The notes: a model not told the origin generated them from the sequence alone. Counted from the first letter of the stretch, positions 26,767 to 34,642 are shown. The stretch is 64,000 bases of DNA from Akkermansia sp. (GCA_017937215.1 JAGBDZ010000094.1:1-64000), one strand, 5' to 3'. A program made the numbers and translations.

Positions 26767-27459
26767 ATGAGCAACAAATGCATACTGGTGGCTGAGGACG
26801 ATGGAGCCATCCGCCGCGTGCTGGCAGATTCACTGACCGGCGCGGGCTACGACGTGCGCACCGCGCCGGATGGTCGCGCGGCGCTGGAGTTGCTGCTATC
26901 CACCCCGATTGATCTGGCCCTGCTGGACGTCAACATGCCCGAGATAAGCGGGTTCAAACTACTGCGCATGATGCAGAAGGAATGTCCCGGGATTCCCAGC
27001 ATCATCCTCACCGCGTGCGGTGATGAGCAAGACCGTGTGAAAGGCCTCCAGCTGGGGGCGGATGACTACGTGGTAAAACCTTTCAGCATTGCCGAACTGC
27101 TGGCTCGTGTGGCGGCAGTGCTGCGGCGCTCACCCGGCCGCCAGCTGGCTGTGGCCCAAGTGCTGCAATTTCCCGGAGGCACGCTGGATGGAGAAACCCG
27201 CCGCGCTCAGTTTGACGATGGTTCCCCCCTGCCCCTGACCGAAAAGGAGTTTGAGCTTTTCCGCTATTTCCTGACGCACCCGGGCCGTGTGATTCCGCAG
27301 GAAGAACTGCTGCTGCGCGTGTGGGGCAGCCGCAACAAAGCCGCACAGACCCGCACTGTAGCCGTCACCCTTACCCGTTTGCGCGAAAAGCTGGGCCCCA
27401 TCCCCGCCGCGTGTATCGAAACCATCCGCGGACGCGGATACCGTTGGAACGAAGTATGA
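26767..27459 (+). CDS. OmpR/PhoB-family response regulator
   Basis: 230 residues. The receiver domain has the acidic pair in VAEDDG, phospho-acceptor Asp in LLDVNMPE (near residue 56) and the Lys in VVKPFS. The C-terminal winged helix contains LTEKEFELFRYFLTHPGRV and TIRGRGYRW. A GAGGGG ribosome site precedes the ATG and a TTGCGC/TAGATT promoter (26730-26758) lies upstream. Its stop overlaps the start of the histidine kinase gene by 4 nt. Target genes unknown. Confidence 0.93.
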   Translation: MSNKCILVAEDDGAIRRVLADSLTGAGYDVRTAPDGRAALELLLSTPIDLALLDVNMPEISGFKLLRMMQKECPGIPSIILTACGDEQDRVKGLQLGADDYVVKPFSIAELLARVAAVLRRSPGRQLAVAQVLQFPGGTLDGETRRAQFDDGSPLPLTEKEFELFRYFLTHPGRVIPQEELLLRVWGSRNKAAQTRTVAVTLTRLREKLGPIPAACIETIRGRGYRWNEV

Positions 27460-29027
27460 ATAAGAAACTAATCCTCATCATTACCTTTTTCTCACTGCTC
27501 ACCCTGAGTGCGGCCTCCTGGCTGGCCTACGAAGCCTTCACGCTGGATGCCCGCCTGCTGCAACTGGACAAGGAAGCCCAGCAGAAGCGTCTGGTCGAGC
27601 TCTCCCTGCCGCGCATCCAGGACGAAATCAAGCGCGTACTGGAGCAGGAACGCAACAAACTGGGCTATGCTCCCCCCATCGGGCAATTGGTCTACGCCCC
27701 GCCCACCGACAACATGCCCGACTATGTGCGCGGCTATTTCCTGCTCACCCCGGCCGGACTGCAGGTGCCGGAGGGTCAGGAAGCCCTGGCAGCCGAGATT
27801 GAGGGCAAGCCTGCCATCATCGACACCATCCGCCGAAAGGCATTCAATCCCTCCGCCCCGGTATACGACCCCACCAAGCCGACACACAAGACCATTGATC
27901 GCAAGAGCCAGCTGCCGATTTTCGGCGTATTTGAGGCCGAGGACAATGATTTCAGCAAACCACTCGAAATGAAAGGAGAGCCCGGACCTTTCTATTCCTG
28001 GTACTATATTGACGACATGGTGTACATGCGCAATATCAGCACCACACACGGCTCCGCTGCCGAGGGTATTCTGCTGGATGCCGCCAAACTGGCCGAGCGC
28101 CTGAAGCCCTACGTGGAACCGGCACTGAAAGGAGCCACCATTTCACTGTGTAAGAAGAATGAACCGGCCAATCTCTTCCCGCTGCCCATGGTGCTGCGCC
28201 CCGGCGATGATGTAGAAGTGCCCGATACGGCAGCCCGCCGCGAGGCCATGCGCGGCACTCTGGCTTCCGCCACCCTGGTAACGGTACTGGCCATCGGGAT
28301 TCTTTTCGGGCTGCTGTTCTTCTACGGCCGGCTGGAACGCCGACGCTCCGATTTTGTCTCGGCGGTGACACACGAACTGCGCACCCCGCTCACAAGCTTC
28401 TCGCTCATGACCGAGATGCTCAGGAATAAGCTGGTGCCCGCCGACAAGCTGGATGAATACCACGAAACACTGCACCAGGAAAGCCAGCGACTGGGGCACC
28501 TGGTGGAAAATGTGCTCGCTTTTGCCAAGCTCACCCGAGGCAAGCAGCGGGGGCGCGCCGATAAAGCTCCCTGCCCGCAGCTCATCGACCGCGCACTCAA
28601 CAAAGTTACCTTCCGACTCAAGGAAGCAGGCTTCCAGGTGCAGGTGAAGCACGACAAACGCACCGAACTCATCACGCTGAACACCGACCTCATCTCGCTG
28701 GAGCAGATTTTCACCAATCTGGCCGATAACGCCATCAAGTACGCCGCCACGGCAGAGCACCCCACCATCAGCATCACCACGATGCGCGGGCACGATACCC
28801 TGAGTGTACGCTTCGCTGACAACGGCCCCGGCATTCCGGCCAAGTTGCAGCGCAGTATCTTCCGGCCCTTCTCACGCTCGGCCAAAGACGTGGAAGGCCG
28901 CAAACCCGGCATCGGCCTCGGTCTGGCCCTCTCTCGCGATGTAGCCCGCAGCATCGGCGGCAATCTTGCCCTGGAAAAGAGCGACGATAAAGGCACTGCC
29001 TTCACCCTCACACTCCCGCTGAATTAG
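27456..29027 (+). CDS. Membrane sensor histidine kinase
   Basis: 523 residues. An N-terminal helix (about 5-23), a periplasmic sensor of about 240 residues and a second helix (about 270-290, ATLVTVLAIGILFGLLFF) precede the HisKA H-box VSAVTHELRTPL and the HATPase domain (NLADNAIKYA, ADNGPGIPAK, GIGLGLALS). Start ATG at 27456 overlaps the regulator stop. The sensor domain is not recognised, so the stimulus is unknown. A perfect 13-bp-stem terminator closes the pair. Confidence 0.93.
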   Translation: MNKKLILIITFFSLLTLSAASWLAYEAFTLDARLLQLDKEAQQKRLVELSLPRIQDEIKRVLEQERNKLGYAPPIGQLVYAPPTDNMPDYVRGYFLLTPAGLQVPEGQEALAAEIEGKPAIIDTIRRKAFNPSAPVYDPTKPTHKTIDRKSQLPIFGVFEAEDNDFSKPLEMKGEPGPFYSWYYIDDMVYMRNISTTHGSAAEGILLDAAKLAERLKPYVEPALKGATISLCKKNEPANLFPLPMVLRPGDDVEVPDTAARREAMRGTLASATLVTVLAIGILFGLLFFYGRLERRRSDFVSAVTHELRTPLTSFSLMTEMLRNKLVPADKLDEYHETLHQESQRLGHLVENVLAFAKLTRGKQRGRADKAPCPQLIDRALNKVTFRLKEAGFQVQVKHDKRTELITLNTDLISLEQIFTNLADNAIKYAATAEHPTISITTMRGHDTLSVRFADNGPGIPAKLQRSIFRPFSRSAKDVEGRKPGIGLGLALSRDVARSIGGNLALEKSDDKGTAFTLTLPLN

Positions 29028-29052
29028 GAATAACAGCGAGATTTACCAGCAA

Positions 29053-29089
29053 AAACGCCTGCTTGCTCGAAATGAACAAGCAGGCGTTT
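29053..29089. terminator. Strong bidirectional hairpin terminator
   Basis: 13-bp perfect arms AAACGCCTGCTTG (29053-29065) and CAAGCAGGCGTTT (29077-29089), with A-run before and T-run in the stem end. It closes the two-component operon at the left edge of the genomic island. Confidence 0.85.
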
Positions 29090-29096
29090 CTGCCAG

Positions 29097-29106
29097 CAGC
29101 CCCGAC
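29097..29106 (+). other. Candidate att site (left end of genomic island)
   Basis: CAGCCCCGAC is identical to the last ten template positions of the tRNA-Arg 3' end at 34633-34642 and in the same orientation. It lies just beyond the terminator of the chromosomal two-component genes. Ten bases is short for an att core, so this is a candidate only. Confidence 0.4.
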
Positions 29107-29226
29107 ATAACAGGCCAGCCATCAATCCCAGACTGGGAGTTCGTTCCGTTTGACTCGGAAGAATAACCACCCAAACCACACGCCCAGAAGTGTCATACCA
29201 AATTACAGATTTGTTACAAATCCCCC

Positions 29227-29439
29227 TTAGTAGCTCACCCGGCACAACACCGGCATCAGTCTCGGCAGCGCCCGCAGCCTCTCCAGCAAAGCAGCGCTCG
29301 GCTCCCGGTCACTCTGCAGCACCCTGGTCAAATGAGCAGGGCTGCACCCAACATTCTGCGCAGCGCGCGTAATACTGTACCCCTTATCCGCGAGATACTG
29401 CGCCGTTACCGCAACATTATTGTTGTCTATCTGATTCAT
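29227..29439 (-). CDS. Small HTH DNA-binding protein (Cro-like)
   Basis: 70 residues from the ATG at 29439 (MNQIDNNNVAV). A helix-turn-helix is visible in GYSITRAAQNVGCSPAHLTRVL. Size and divergent placement against an XRE gene resemble the Cro/CI arrangement of phages and integrative elements. Palindromic GTTAC-type motifs in and next to its 5' end are candidate operators. It is the first gene of the island. Phage or island regulator function is inference. Confidence 0.6.
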   Translation of the reverse strand: MNQIDNNNVAVTAQYLADKGYSITRAAQNVGCSPAHLTRVLQSDREPSAALLERLRALPRLMPVLCRVSY

Positions 29440-29500
29440 TTTTGTTAACATTCCGTTACCGTAACCGCGCCTCCTGCGTCACCAGTCTTGCGGTTACGGC
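29405..29500. promoter_or_regulatory. Operator-like palindromes between divergent regulators
   Basis: GTTACCGTAAC (29455-29465) is an 11-bp perfect odd-centred palindrome. GTTACCGCAAC (29405-29415) is a near copy, and TTGCGGTTACGG (29488-29499) is the related motif on the other strand. Three similar sites over about 95 bp around the start points of two HTH genes is the pattern of a repressor-controlled switch. Confidence 0.5.
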
Positions 29501-29867
29501 TTTATTTAACCGGACGGCTCATTACAATGCAAGAAAAAATGCACTTTGCAAACAATTTTCTGCGCGCTTTACTGAAGCGCTCGGTTCATCAGGCATTCGT
29601 CAAAAAGACCTAGCAGAACATACAAACATCAGAGAACAAACACTTTCCAGATACAAAACAGGCGAAAGAATACCCGACACCTATGAACTCTACCGAATCG
29701 CAATAGCACTCGGAGTATCCATTGACTGGCTACTCGGCATCAATTCTCCGACCGATTCATCCACTTCACCGCTCGCGCCAACCGCCCGCGAGGCGAAACT
29801 CACAGAAAAGCTCGCCATCGCCACCGTCGGCCTCGAAGCCATCCTCGCACAACTCAAAAAACAATAA
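29442..29867 (+). CDS. XRE-family repressor-like protein, start doubtful (possible frameshift)
   Basis: The continuous frame encodes up to 141 residues beginning at TTG. The recognisable HTH is residues about 45-105 (SSGIRQKDLAEHTNIREQTL, then RYKTGERIPDTYELYRIAIA and VSIDWLLG), followed by a short helical tail. There is no ATG or GTG in this frame before the HTH. In the +1 frame an ATG at 29527 opens MQEKMHFANNF, a natural N-terminus, and one extra T in the T4 run at 29556-29559 would join the two. Either the gene is frameshifted or a TTG is used. It probably controls the downstream membrane protein and caspase genes. Confidence 0.6.
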   Translation: MLTFRYRNRASCVTSLAVTALFNRTAHYNARKNALCKQFSARFTEALGSSGIRQKDLAEHTNIREQTLSRYKTGERIPDTYELYRIAIALGVSIDWLLGINSPTDSSTSPLAPTAREAKLTEKLAIATVGLEAILAQLKKQ

Positions 29868-29882
29868 CACATCTACCACACG

Positions 29883-30320
29883 ATGAATGCAGAATGGATT
29901 GCTGCAATCGCCGCAGCTTTAACAGTTGTCATCGCCATTATCCAAGGCATATACATGTGGAGGCAGGAAGACATCAGGAAAAAGGAATACTTTCAAGCAA
30001 AGCTAGCCCGCATTCTCGAACTTACCATTGAATACCCCTATCTTGAAGACCCAGCATTCACCCAAAGCTGGATTGAAAAGAAAGATGCTCCTGATGACAA
30101 AATGATGCGATACGACCAATTTTGCAACCTGATATTCAACTATCTTGAAGAACTTTACAACTATTGCGACGGAAAAGCAGAGAAAATAGAAAAATTCGTA
30201 GACGTTAAATCCTGGGTTCGGCTGCACCACCAAAACTGGGAAAATCCCCGGGTGTCATTTGAAAATGCCGATGCTTATAGCGAGAGCTTTAAAAGCTTCG
30301 TAAACTCACACTTAAAATAA
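29883..30320 (+). CDS. Small membrane-anchored protein, unknown function
   Basis: 145 residues. One N-terminal transmembrane helix (about 5-25, WIAAIAAALTVVIAIIQGIY) and a 115-residue cytoplasmic part rich in aromatic and charged residues. No family recognised. Codon use is AT-rich compared with the flanking chromosome. It lies 15 bp after the XRE gene and 13 bp before the caspase-like gene, so co-expression is likely. It might be a membrane partner, sensor or target of the protease; this is inference from context. Confidence 0.7.
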   Translation: MNAEWIAAIAAALTVVIAIIQGIYMWRQEDIRKKEYFQAKLARILELTIEYPYLEDPAFTQSWIEKKDAPDDKMMRYDQFCNLIFNYLEELYNYCDGKAEKIEKFVDVKSWVRLHHQNWENPRVSFENADAYSESFKSFVNSHLK

Positions 30321-30333
30321 TACAGTCAGACTC

Positions 30334-31113
30334 ATGAATAGATTTGCCCTACTGCTCGGAAACAATCGCGGATCTATAGGTGTTCCCATAGACATAGAAG
30401 CGTATCGAAGCTTTCTTACAAGCTCAATAGGGGGAGCGTGGAAGCCAGAGGAAATTTTAATTCAATACGATTTAACGGTAGAAACTCTACTTGAAATATT
30501 AGATATTATTAAAGCAAGATGCTATGATTATTTTCTGTTTGTATTTTCCGGGCATGGAGGAATAGATAGAACCCTCCACGAAACAATTCTAGAATTAAAA
30601 TCTGGTGAAGAAATCGGAGAATCCTGCCTTAATAGCATAGCCACACGTCAATTATCAATTTTGGACTGCTGCCGTGACTATGAGAACGGAGAAGAACACT
30701 TACAAGCAAGCCGTACGCCTCAATTGATAAAAGAATCTAGTTATGATATCTCAGCTATTCGTAAAATTTACGAATCGGCTCTATACTACGCACCAGCATT
30801 TCATCATCGGATTTACGCATGTCAGGAGGGAGAATGTGCTTCAGGGTCATACCTCAAAGGAGGTCATTTCTCTCAATCTTTTCTGAAAATGGCAAGGACT
30901 TTGGCATCAACCTCAGATGACGAACTAGTATATTTGAACGACTGTTTTTTGAGAACCGCCGTAAGTTGCGCCACAGAAGAACAGCATCCGGATGCTATTC
31001 TTCCTCGGTCGTTACACCAGTTGCCGTGGGCAGTTAACGCAAAAGCTTTTTCTTTATATGAAGAAATATGCGGAGGTTTCTTAAATCCCATATGGTCGAC
31101 AACAAATCCCTAA
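30334..31113 (+). CDS. Caspase-fold protease (peptidase C14, metacaspase/orthocaspase-like)
   Basis: 259 residues. The fold signature is complete: N-terminal FALLLGNN with the following acidic stretch DIEAYRSFL, catalytic His74 in FVFSGHGG, and catalytic Cys113 in SILDCCRDY (the D-C-C context of metacaspases). His-Cys spacing of 39 residues fits the p20 domain. No signal peptide, so it acts in the cytoplasm. The gene is AT-rich, lies in an integrase-bearing island, and sits between two single-pass membrane proteins. Bacterial C14 proteases often serve as abortive-infection effectors; that role here is inference. Only about 20 residues beyond the core remain at the C-terminus, so the sensor must be separate. 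Confidence 0.82.
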   Translation: MNRFALLLGNNRGSIGVPIDIEAYRSFLTSSIGGAWKPEEILIQYDLTVETLLEILDIIKARCYDYFLFVFSGHGGIDRTLHETILELKSGEEIGESCLNSIATRQLSILDCCRDYENGEEHLQASRTPQLIKESSYDISAIRKIYESALYYAPAFHHRIYACQEGECASGSYLKGGHFSQSFLKMARTLASTSDDELVYLNDCFLRTAVSCATEEQHPDAILPRSLHQLPWAVNAKAFSLYEEICGGFLNPIWSTTNP

Positions 31114-31142
31114 ACTATCAAGCTTACCCAATCACCCCCATC

Positions 31143-31295
31143 ATGAGCAACGAAGAAACCGTACAAGGCATAAAAGCCCAACCGCAGTACACCTCTGGCA
31201 AGGCAGAAAGCGTACAAGGCTCCCGTGTACCCTCAGCCGTCATCCCCACCCCGCCGCCCACGCCGTCCTCGTCACCCCAGAATCGGGACAAATAA
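31143..31295 (+). CDS. Possible small proline-rich peptide
   Basis: A 50-residue frame (MSNEETVQGIKAQPQYTSGK at its start, then a PTPPPTPSSSP tail) in the 318-bp gap between the caspase-like gene and the next membrane protein. The rest of the gap is AT-rich with no clear promoter or RNA that I can identify. Coding is doubtful. Confidence 0.25.
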   Translation: MSNEETVQGIKAQPQYTSGKAESVQGSRVPSAVIPTPPPTPSSSPQNRDK

Positions 31296-31431
31296 CCCCA
31301 TCCCCCGAAATTAGGACTTGCCGCAATCGAGGCAATAATTCATTTCACCAAAATCCCTAAAGAAGTACATGCTCGAACAACTCAAAAATAAAATTTTTCC
31401 AGACACTTAACCTTATTCCCCTAGTATAGAA

Positions 31432-32433
31432 ATGAACAATCAGACACCTGAGATACACAAAATGATGGAAGCCATGGGCTTTTATCATGTAGAAGATGGA
31501 AATTACGCATTAAGAAATTTCTCGCTTAAAATTAATTTCGATGGTAAAATGTCACCGAAAGTTCTTAAAAGCGCAGCAAGCGGACTGGACAATATGTTGA
31601 CTGTAGCCGCCCGAATACTGTCTGACGCAACAGAACAAGAGATTATACTAGCAGGAATATCAGTAAATACAGTACAGGCCGGAAGCTGCGAATTCGACAA
31701 AATTGAATTAATAACAAAAATTGTAAGTACAATAAAGGACATGGATTACAAAACAGTTTTGACAATATGTCTCTCAGGCTTAGCATGTTTCTCTATTTAC
31801 TGGTTTAGCCAATACCAAATAACAAAGCTTGAAGCGGATTCTCGGACAGAAACTCCTGGATTAATAACAGTAAAAGACTCAACAATCTCCATCACAGAAT
31901 CACTCAACAATCAGTACCCAGGGAACGAAGAAACCGTCGACAAAATCGTTCAAGCAATTGTCAATCTTTATGAAAAATCCCCTCGTGTAATGCGAAAATT
32001 TGCGAGAGGGTTAACTGAGATTTCGCATCCTGGAGAAATTGAGCCTACAAATGTGCAATTTAGCTCTGACAACAACCAAGGTAAACAAACGACACACACG
32101 CTACTTACAGAAGAGCAAATTCAACTTGTCCCTGACAAGATGCCGCCAGAAGAAAAATCAGAACCAGAACCTGAACTTTGCAAAAATGTTCAAATTGCAA
32201 TCATCAAGATTGACACAGAAAGCAATGCAGACAGCGCAATTCAATGTCGAATCATCGACGAAGACTACAGCAACAAGAAATGCTCGCTTATCATTCATGA
32301 AGCTGCACAGAAACAAGAAATCATGAATAGATTTCCCAAAAATGTTAATGTAAATCTGTACGCTTTAAAACAATTGACACCTAATGGAGAAACAAAACTC
32401 AAAGCGTATGTATTGAAAGACATACTTAATTAA
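31432..32433 (+). CDS. Single-pass membrane protein of the caspase island, unknown function
   Basis: 333 residues. An N-terminal domain of about 105 residues (with SAASGLDNMLTVAARIL and an EFDKIELI segment) precedes one transmembrane helix at about 108-126 (TVLTICLSGLACFSIYWF). About 205 residues follow, with a Pro/Glu-rich linker near 225-245 and a mixed alpha/beta C-terminus. No family recognised. AT-rich, same strand as the caspase gene and closed by a terminator. It could be a membrane effector cleaved by the protease, or its sensor; this is inference only. Confidence 0.75.
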   Translation: MNNQTPEIHKMMEAMGFYHVEDGNYALRNFSLKINFDGKMSPKVLKSAASGLDNMLTVAARILSDATEQEIILAGISVNTVQAGSCEFDKIELITKIVSTIKDMDYKTVLTICLSGLACFSIYWFSQYQITKLEADSRTETPGLITVKDSTISITESLNNQYPGNEETVDKIVQAIVNLYEKSPRVMRKFARGLTEISHPGEIEPTNVQFSSDNNQGKQTTHTLLTEEQIQLVPDKMPPEEKSEPEPELCKNVQIAIIKIDTESNADSAIQCRIIDEDYSNKKCSLIIHEAAQKQEIMNRFPKNVNVNLYALKQLTPNGETKLKAYVLKDILN

Positions 32434-32446
32434 TTCGACTCACAAG

Positions 32447-32470
32447 AAAGCCCCGCTGGTGCGGGGCTTT
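32447..32470 (+). terminator. Rho-independent terminator
   Basis: Arms AAAGCCCCGC and GCGGGGCTTT with a TGGT loop, directly after the 333-residue membrane protein gene. It marks the end of the island's plus-strand transcript. Confidence 0.9.
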
Positions 32471-32499
32471 CTGTGTCAAACCGAAAAAGAGGAGTAAAG

Positions 32500-32940
32500 C
32501 TACTCACTTACAAGCTCCGGGTGTCGCTCAATCAGCGACAGCAACCTTGCAGAAGCACCGTCGGGACGTCGGCGCCCCTGCTCCCACTGACCAACTGAAG
32601 ACAAAGAAACCCCCAGAGCCGCCGCAAAATCAGCCTGACTGAGGCCCAGACTACGGCGTAATCTTGCAATCGAGTTTCTCACATCCGCAGAAAGCGAATA
32701 TCGGGACTTATTAATCACAGCAAAATTGCCGGGAGGGGGGAGCGAGCACTCCCCCGCCTCTGCTTTTTCCACCCACTCCTGAGCAATAGTGTCAAGTTGT
32801 GGGTATAATTCTTCAACCGAATCACCGTGGCAGCAGGGGCCACAGATTTCGGGAAGGCTGCCAATATAGCAGGCATCCTCTACGCTCCAGTATATAAGTC
32901 GCGCATACTGGGCGGCAAGTGTAATGATGGTGGCTTTCAT
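32500..32940 (-). CDS. hicB: HicB-family antitoxin with C-terminal XRE domain
   Basis: 146 residues. The N-terminal half is a HicB-type RNase H-like fold (YIGSLPEICGPCCHGDSVEE, then LDTIAQEWVEKAE). The C-terminal half is an XRE helix-turn-helix (RRSLGLSQADFAAALGVSLS followed by SVGQWEQGRRRP). The antitoxin neutralises HicA and represses the operon. It follows hicA by 38 bp on the same strand. The HTH type of HicB is a known subclass. Confidence 0.88.
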   Translation of the reverse strand: MKATIITLAAQYARLIYWSVEDACYIGSLPEICGPCCHGDSVEELYPQLDTIAQEWVEKAEAGECSLPPPGNFAVINKSRYSLSADVRNSIARLRRSLGLSQADFAAALGVSLSSVGQWEQGRRRPDGASARLLSLIERHPELVSE

Positions 32941-32978
32941 GTTGTGTAGGGAAAAGAAAACTTGATACGCTGGCGGGG

Positions 32979-33173
32979 TTATGACCCCGCCAGCTTTATC
33001 TTCACGTCAGCCTCTTTCAGCTGATAAGGTTTGACATCATCACCCCGCTGGCCGCTCAATGTCAATTTTACCCCACTAGGGTGGCAGAAATGACGATGGC
33101 TACCCTTACCGGGAGACATGACAAACCCCGCTTTAAGCAAACGCTTTTCGAGGTCTCTAATCTTGATTGGCAT
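32979..33173 (-). CDS. hicA: HicA-family mRNA interferase toxin
   Basis: 64 residues from the ATG at 33173 (MPIKIRDLEKRLLKAGF). The family signature GKGSHRHFCHP contains the catalytic His region (GSHxxF). Normal HicA length. HicA cleaves mRNA independently of ribosomes when unopposed. The toxin-first order with hicB downstream is the usual one. In this place the pair probably stabilises the island against loss. Confidence 0.88.
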   Translation of the reverse strand: MPIKIRDLEKRLLKAGFVMSPGKGSHRHFCHPSGVKLTLSGQRGDDVKPYQLKEADVKIKLAGS

Positions 33174-33299
33174 AAGCGAACTATAATACATAGTAAGGAT
33201 TTTAGCAAGAAAAAAAATGACCTAGTAATGATTTTTGTTGACATTTACACCGTACCCTGCTTAAATAAGGCCAAGGAAACATAATCTTATTGGCATAGA

Positions 33300-33324
33300 A
33301 GGAGCCCGGCACCATGTCGGGCTC
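33300..33324. terminator. Hairpin terminator after the integrase gene
   Basis: GGAGCCCG and CGGGCTCC arms around an 8-9 nt loop, with T-rich sequence on either side. It ends just 9 bp from the integrase stop. Confidence 0.7.
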
Positions 33325-33332
33325 CTTCGACT

Positions 33333-34484
33333 TTAAGCACTCATCAGCGACAACCGTTCCGCCGCCTCCCGCAACTGCTCCGCCGTAGGCCGCAAATACA
33401 CCGCATGCACCTCCGGCGAATCATGCCCCACCAACTCCATCGCCATACCCTGGGAAACACCATTCGCATGCAACATCGTCACCACCGTAGATCGGAGGCA
33501 ATGAAACGTCTTACTATGCCAGGTACGCCGCTTCCCCTGTCCACCACCGGACTGCAACCCGATACCATGCAGCCGCACCAACTGAGTAAACTCCTGACTC
33601 GGATTTGAATGCACCCGCAACCGCGGCAACACCCACACCGCCGCATCACCCCCTTGCCCCTGCGCCCATTCAAACCGCGCACGCGCCCACTCATAAAACC
33701 CCGCCAGCATAGGCTGCTGCAACCGGCGCCCCGTCTTACCCGTAGTCATATTCACCACCCGGCGCTCCCAATCAAACTGATCCCAGCGCAACTGACGAAT
33801 ATCCCCCAGGCGCTGTCCGAACGTCCCCAGACAACACCGCACCGCCGCCGCCCACTCATCCGGCAACTTCTCCACCAATATTTGCACCTCCTCCTGGGAA
33901 AAAGCCTCATGCACCACCCGCTCATCCTTAGAATCCGGCGGCACAGAAACCCTATCGCACGGATTCCTCGCAATCAACTCCGCATCCAGCGCCCAATTAA
34001 ACGCCGCCCGCAGCACATACAGCCCATGCTGCACCGTCTTGCACCGCACCTCAGCCCGCCTATCCGTCACCCACAGCTTAATATCCGCCCTGGTCACCAG
34101 CCTGGCCGGCGAAGCCGCCCGGCAAGCCCCCAGCCAACCACAGAACTGGGCATAAGTAGTCCGCGCATTAGCATAAGTAGCCACCGAAAGCCTGCCCAGC
34201 TTCCCCTTCAGCACCGTATCAAACAACTCCCTCACCGACAAATTATCCTGGCGCTCCGCCTCCACCTGAGCCGCCGCCGCCAACTCCTGAGCCACCAGCA
34301 GAGCCCGCTTCCTGGCCTGCACCTTCGACAAGCGCTCCCCTTGGAACAAGCCCCCCTCCACCGGCACCTTAGTAGACCTCTTCACACGCGCCCCATTCGA
34401 CAACGACCACTGAGCCACCCAGAATGGCGACTTAGCATCCTGCGTCACAGACACCCCGACCAACGACAAACAATCTCTTTTCAT
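33333..34484 (-). CDS. Tyrosine recombinase / integrase
   Basis: 383 residues from the ATG at 34484 (MKRDCLSLVGVSV); a TTG six codons upstream is an alternative. The N-terminal SAM-like core-binding domain spans about residues 80-160. The catalytic domain shows Arg in TFGQRLGDIRQLRW, HxxR in TFHCLRSTVVTML, and His and the nucleophile Tyr in GHDSPEVHAVYLRP. The gene starts 148 bp from the tRNA-Arg 3' end, the classical place for an integrase using the tRNA as attachment site. Its base composition is higher in GC than the caspase genes, so the island is mosaic. Confidence 0.93.
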   Translation of the reverse strand: MKRDCLSLVGVSVTQDAKSPFWVAQWSLSNGARVKRSTKVPVEGGLFQGERLSKVQARKRALLVAQELAAAAQVEAERQDNLSVRELFDTVLKGKLGRLSVATYANARTTYAQFCGWLGACRAASPARLVTRADIKLWVTDRRAEVRCKTVQHGLYVLRAAFNWALDAELIARNPCDRVSVPPDSKDERVVHEAFSQEEVQILVEKLPDEWAAAVRCCLGTFGQRLGDIRQLRWDQFDWERRVVNMTTGKTGRRLQQPMLAGFYEWARARFEWAQGQGGDAAVWVLPRLRVHSNPSQEFTQLVRLHGIGLQSGGGQGKRRTWHSKTFHCLRSTVVTMLHANGVSQGMAMELVGHDSPEVHAVYLRPTAEQLREAAERLSLMSA

Positions 34485-34632
34485 ATCTATTGAGCTAAAC
34501 AAGATTTTTCGCTCACTTTTCGCTCACCGACTCGCTCAGTTTTCGCTCAAAGTGATGCGCTAAATTAGCTCAACACCCATACATAAATCAAGTAAAATCA
34601 ACACTTGCGCTAAACAGCACAAAACAAGCAAA

Positions 34633-34642
34633 CAGCCCCGAC
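34633..34642 (+). other. Candidate att site in the tRNA-Arg 3' end (right end of island)
   Basis: CAGCCCCGAC, matching 29097-29106, covers the discriminator and 3' acceptor strand. Integration here would leave the tRNA intact. Confidence 0.4.

Noticed and set aside
33609-34493. A 294-codon plus-strand frame opposite the integrase
   Set aside because: The integrase on the other strand has all catalytic residues; the opposite frame is Arg/Pro/His-rich low complexity, a typical antisense artefact of GC-rich coding DNA.
29442-34502. Prophage
   Set aside because: Only an integrase and regulators are phage-like; there are no capsid, tail, terminase or replication genes in the interval.
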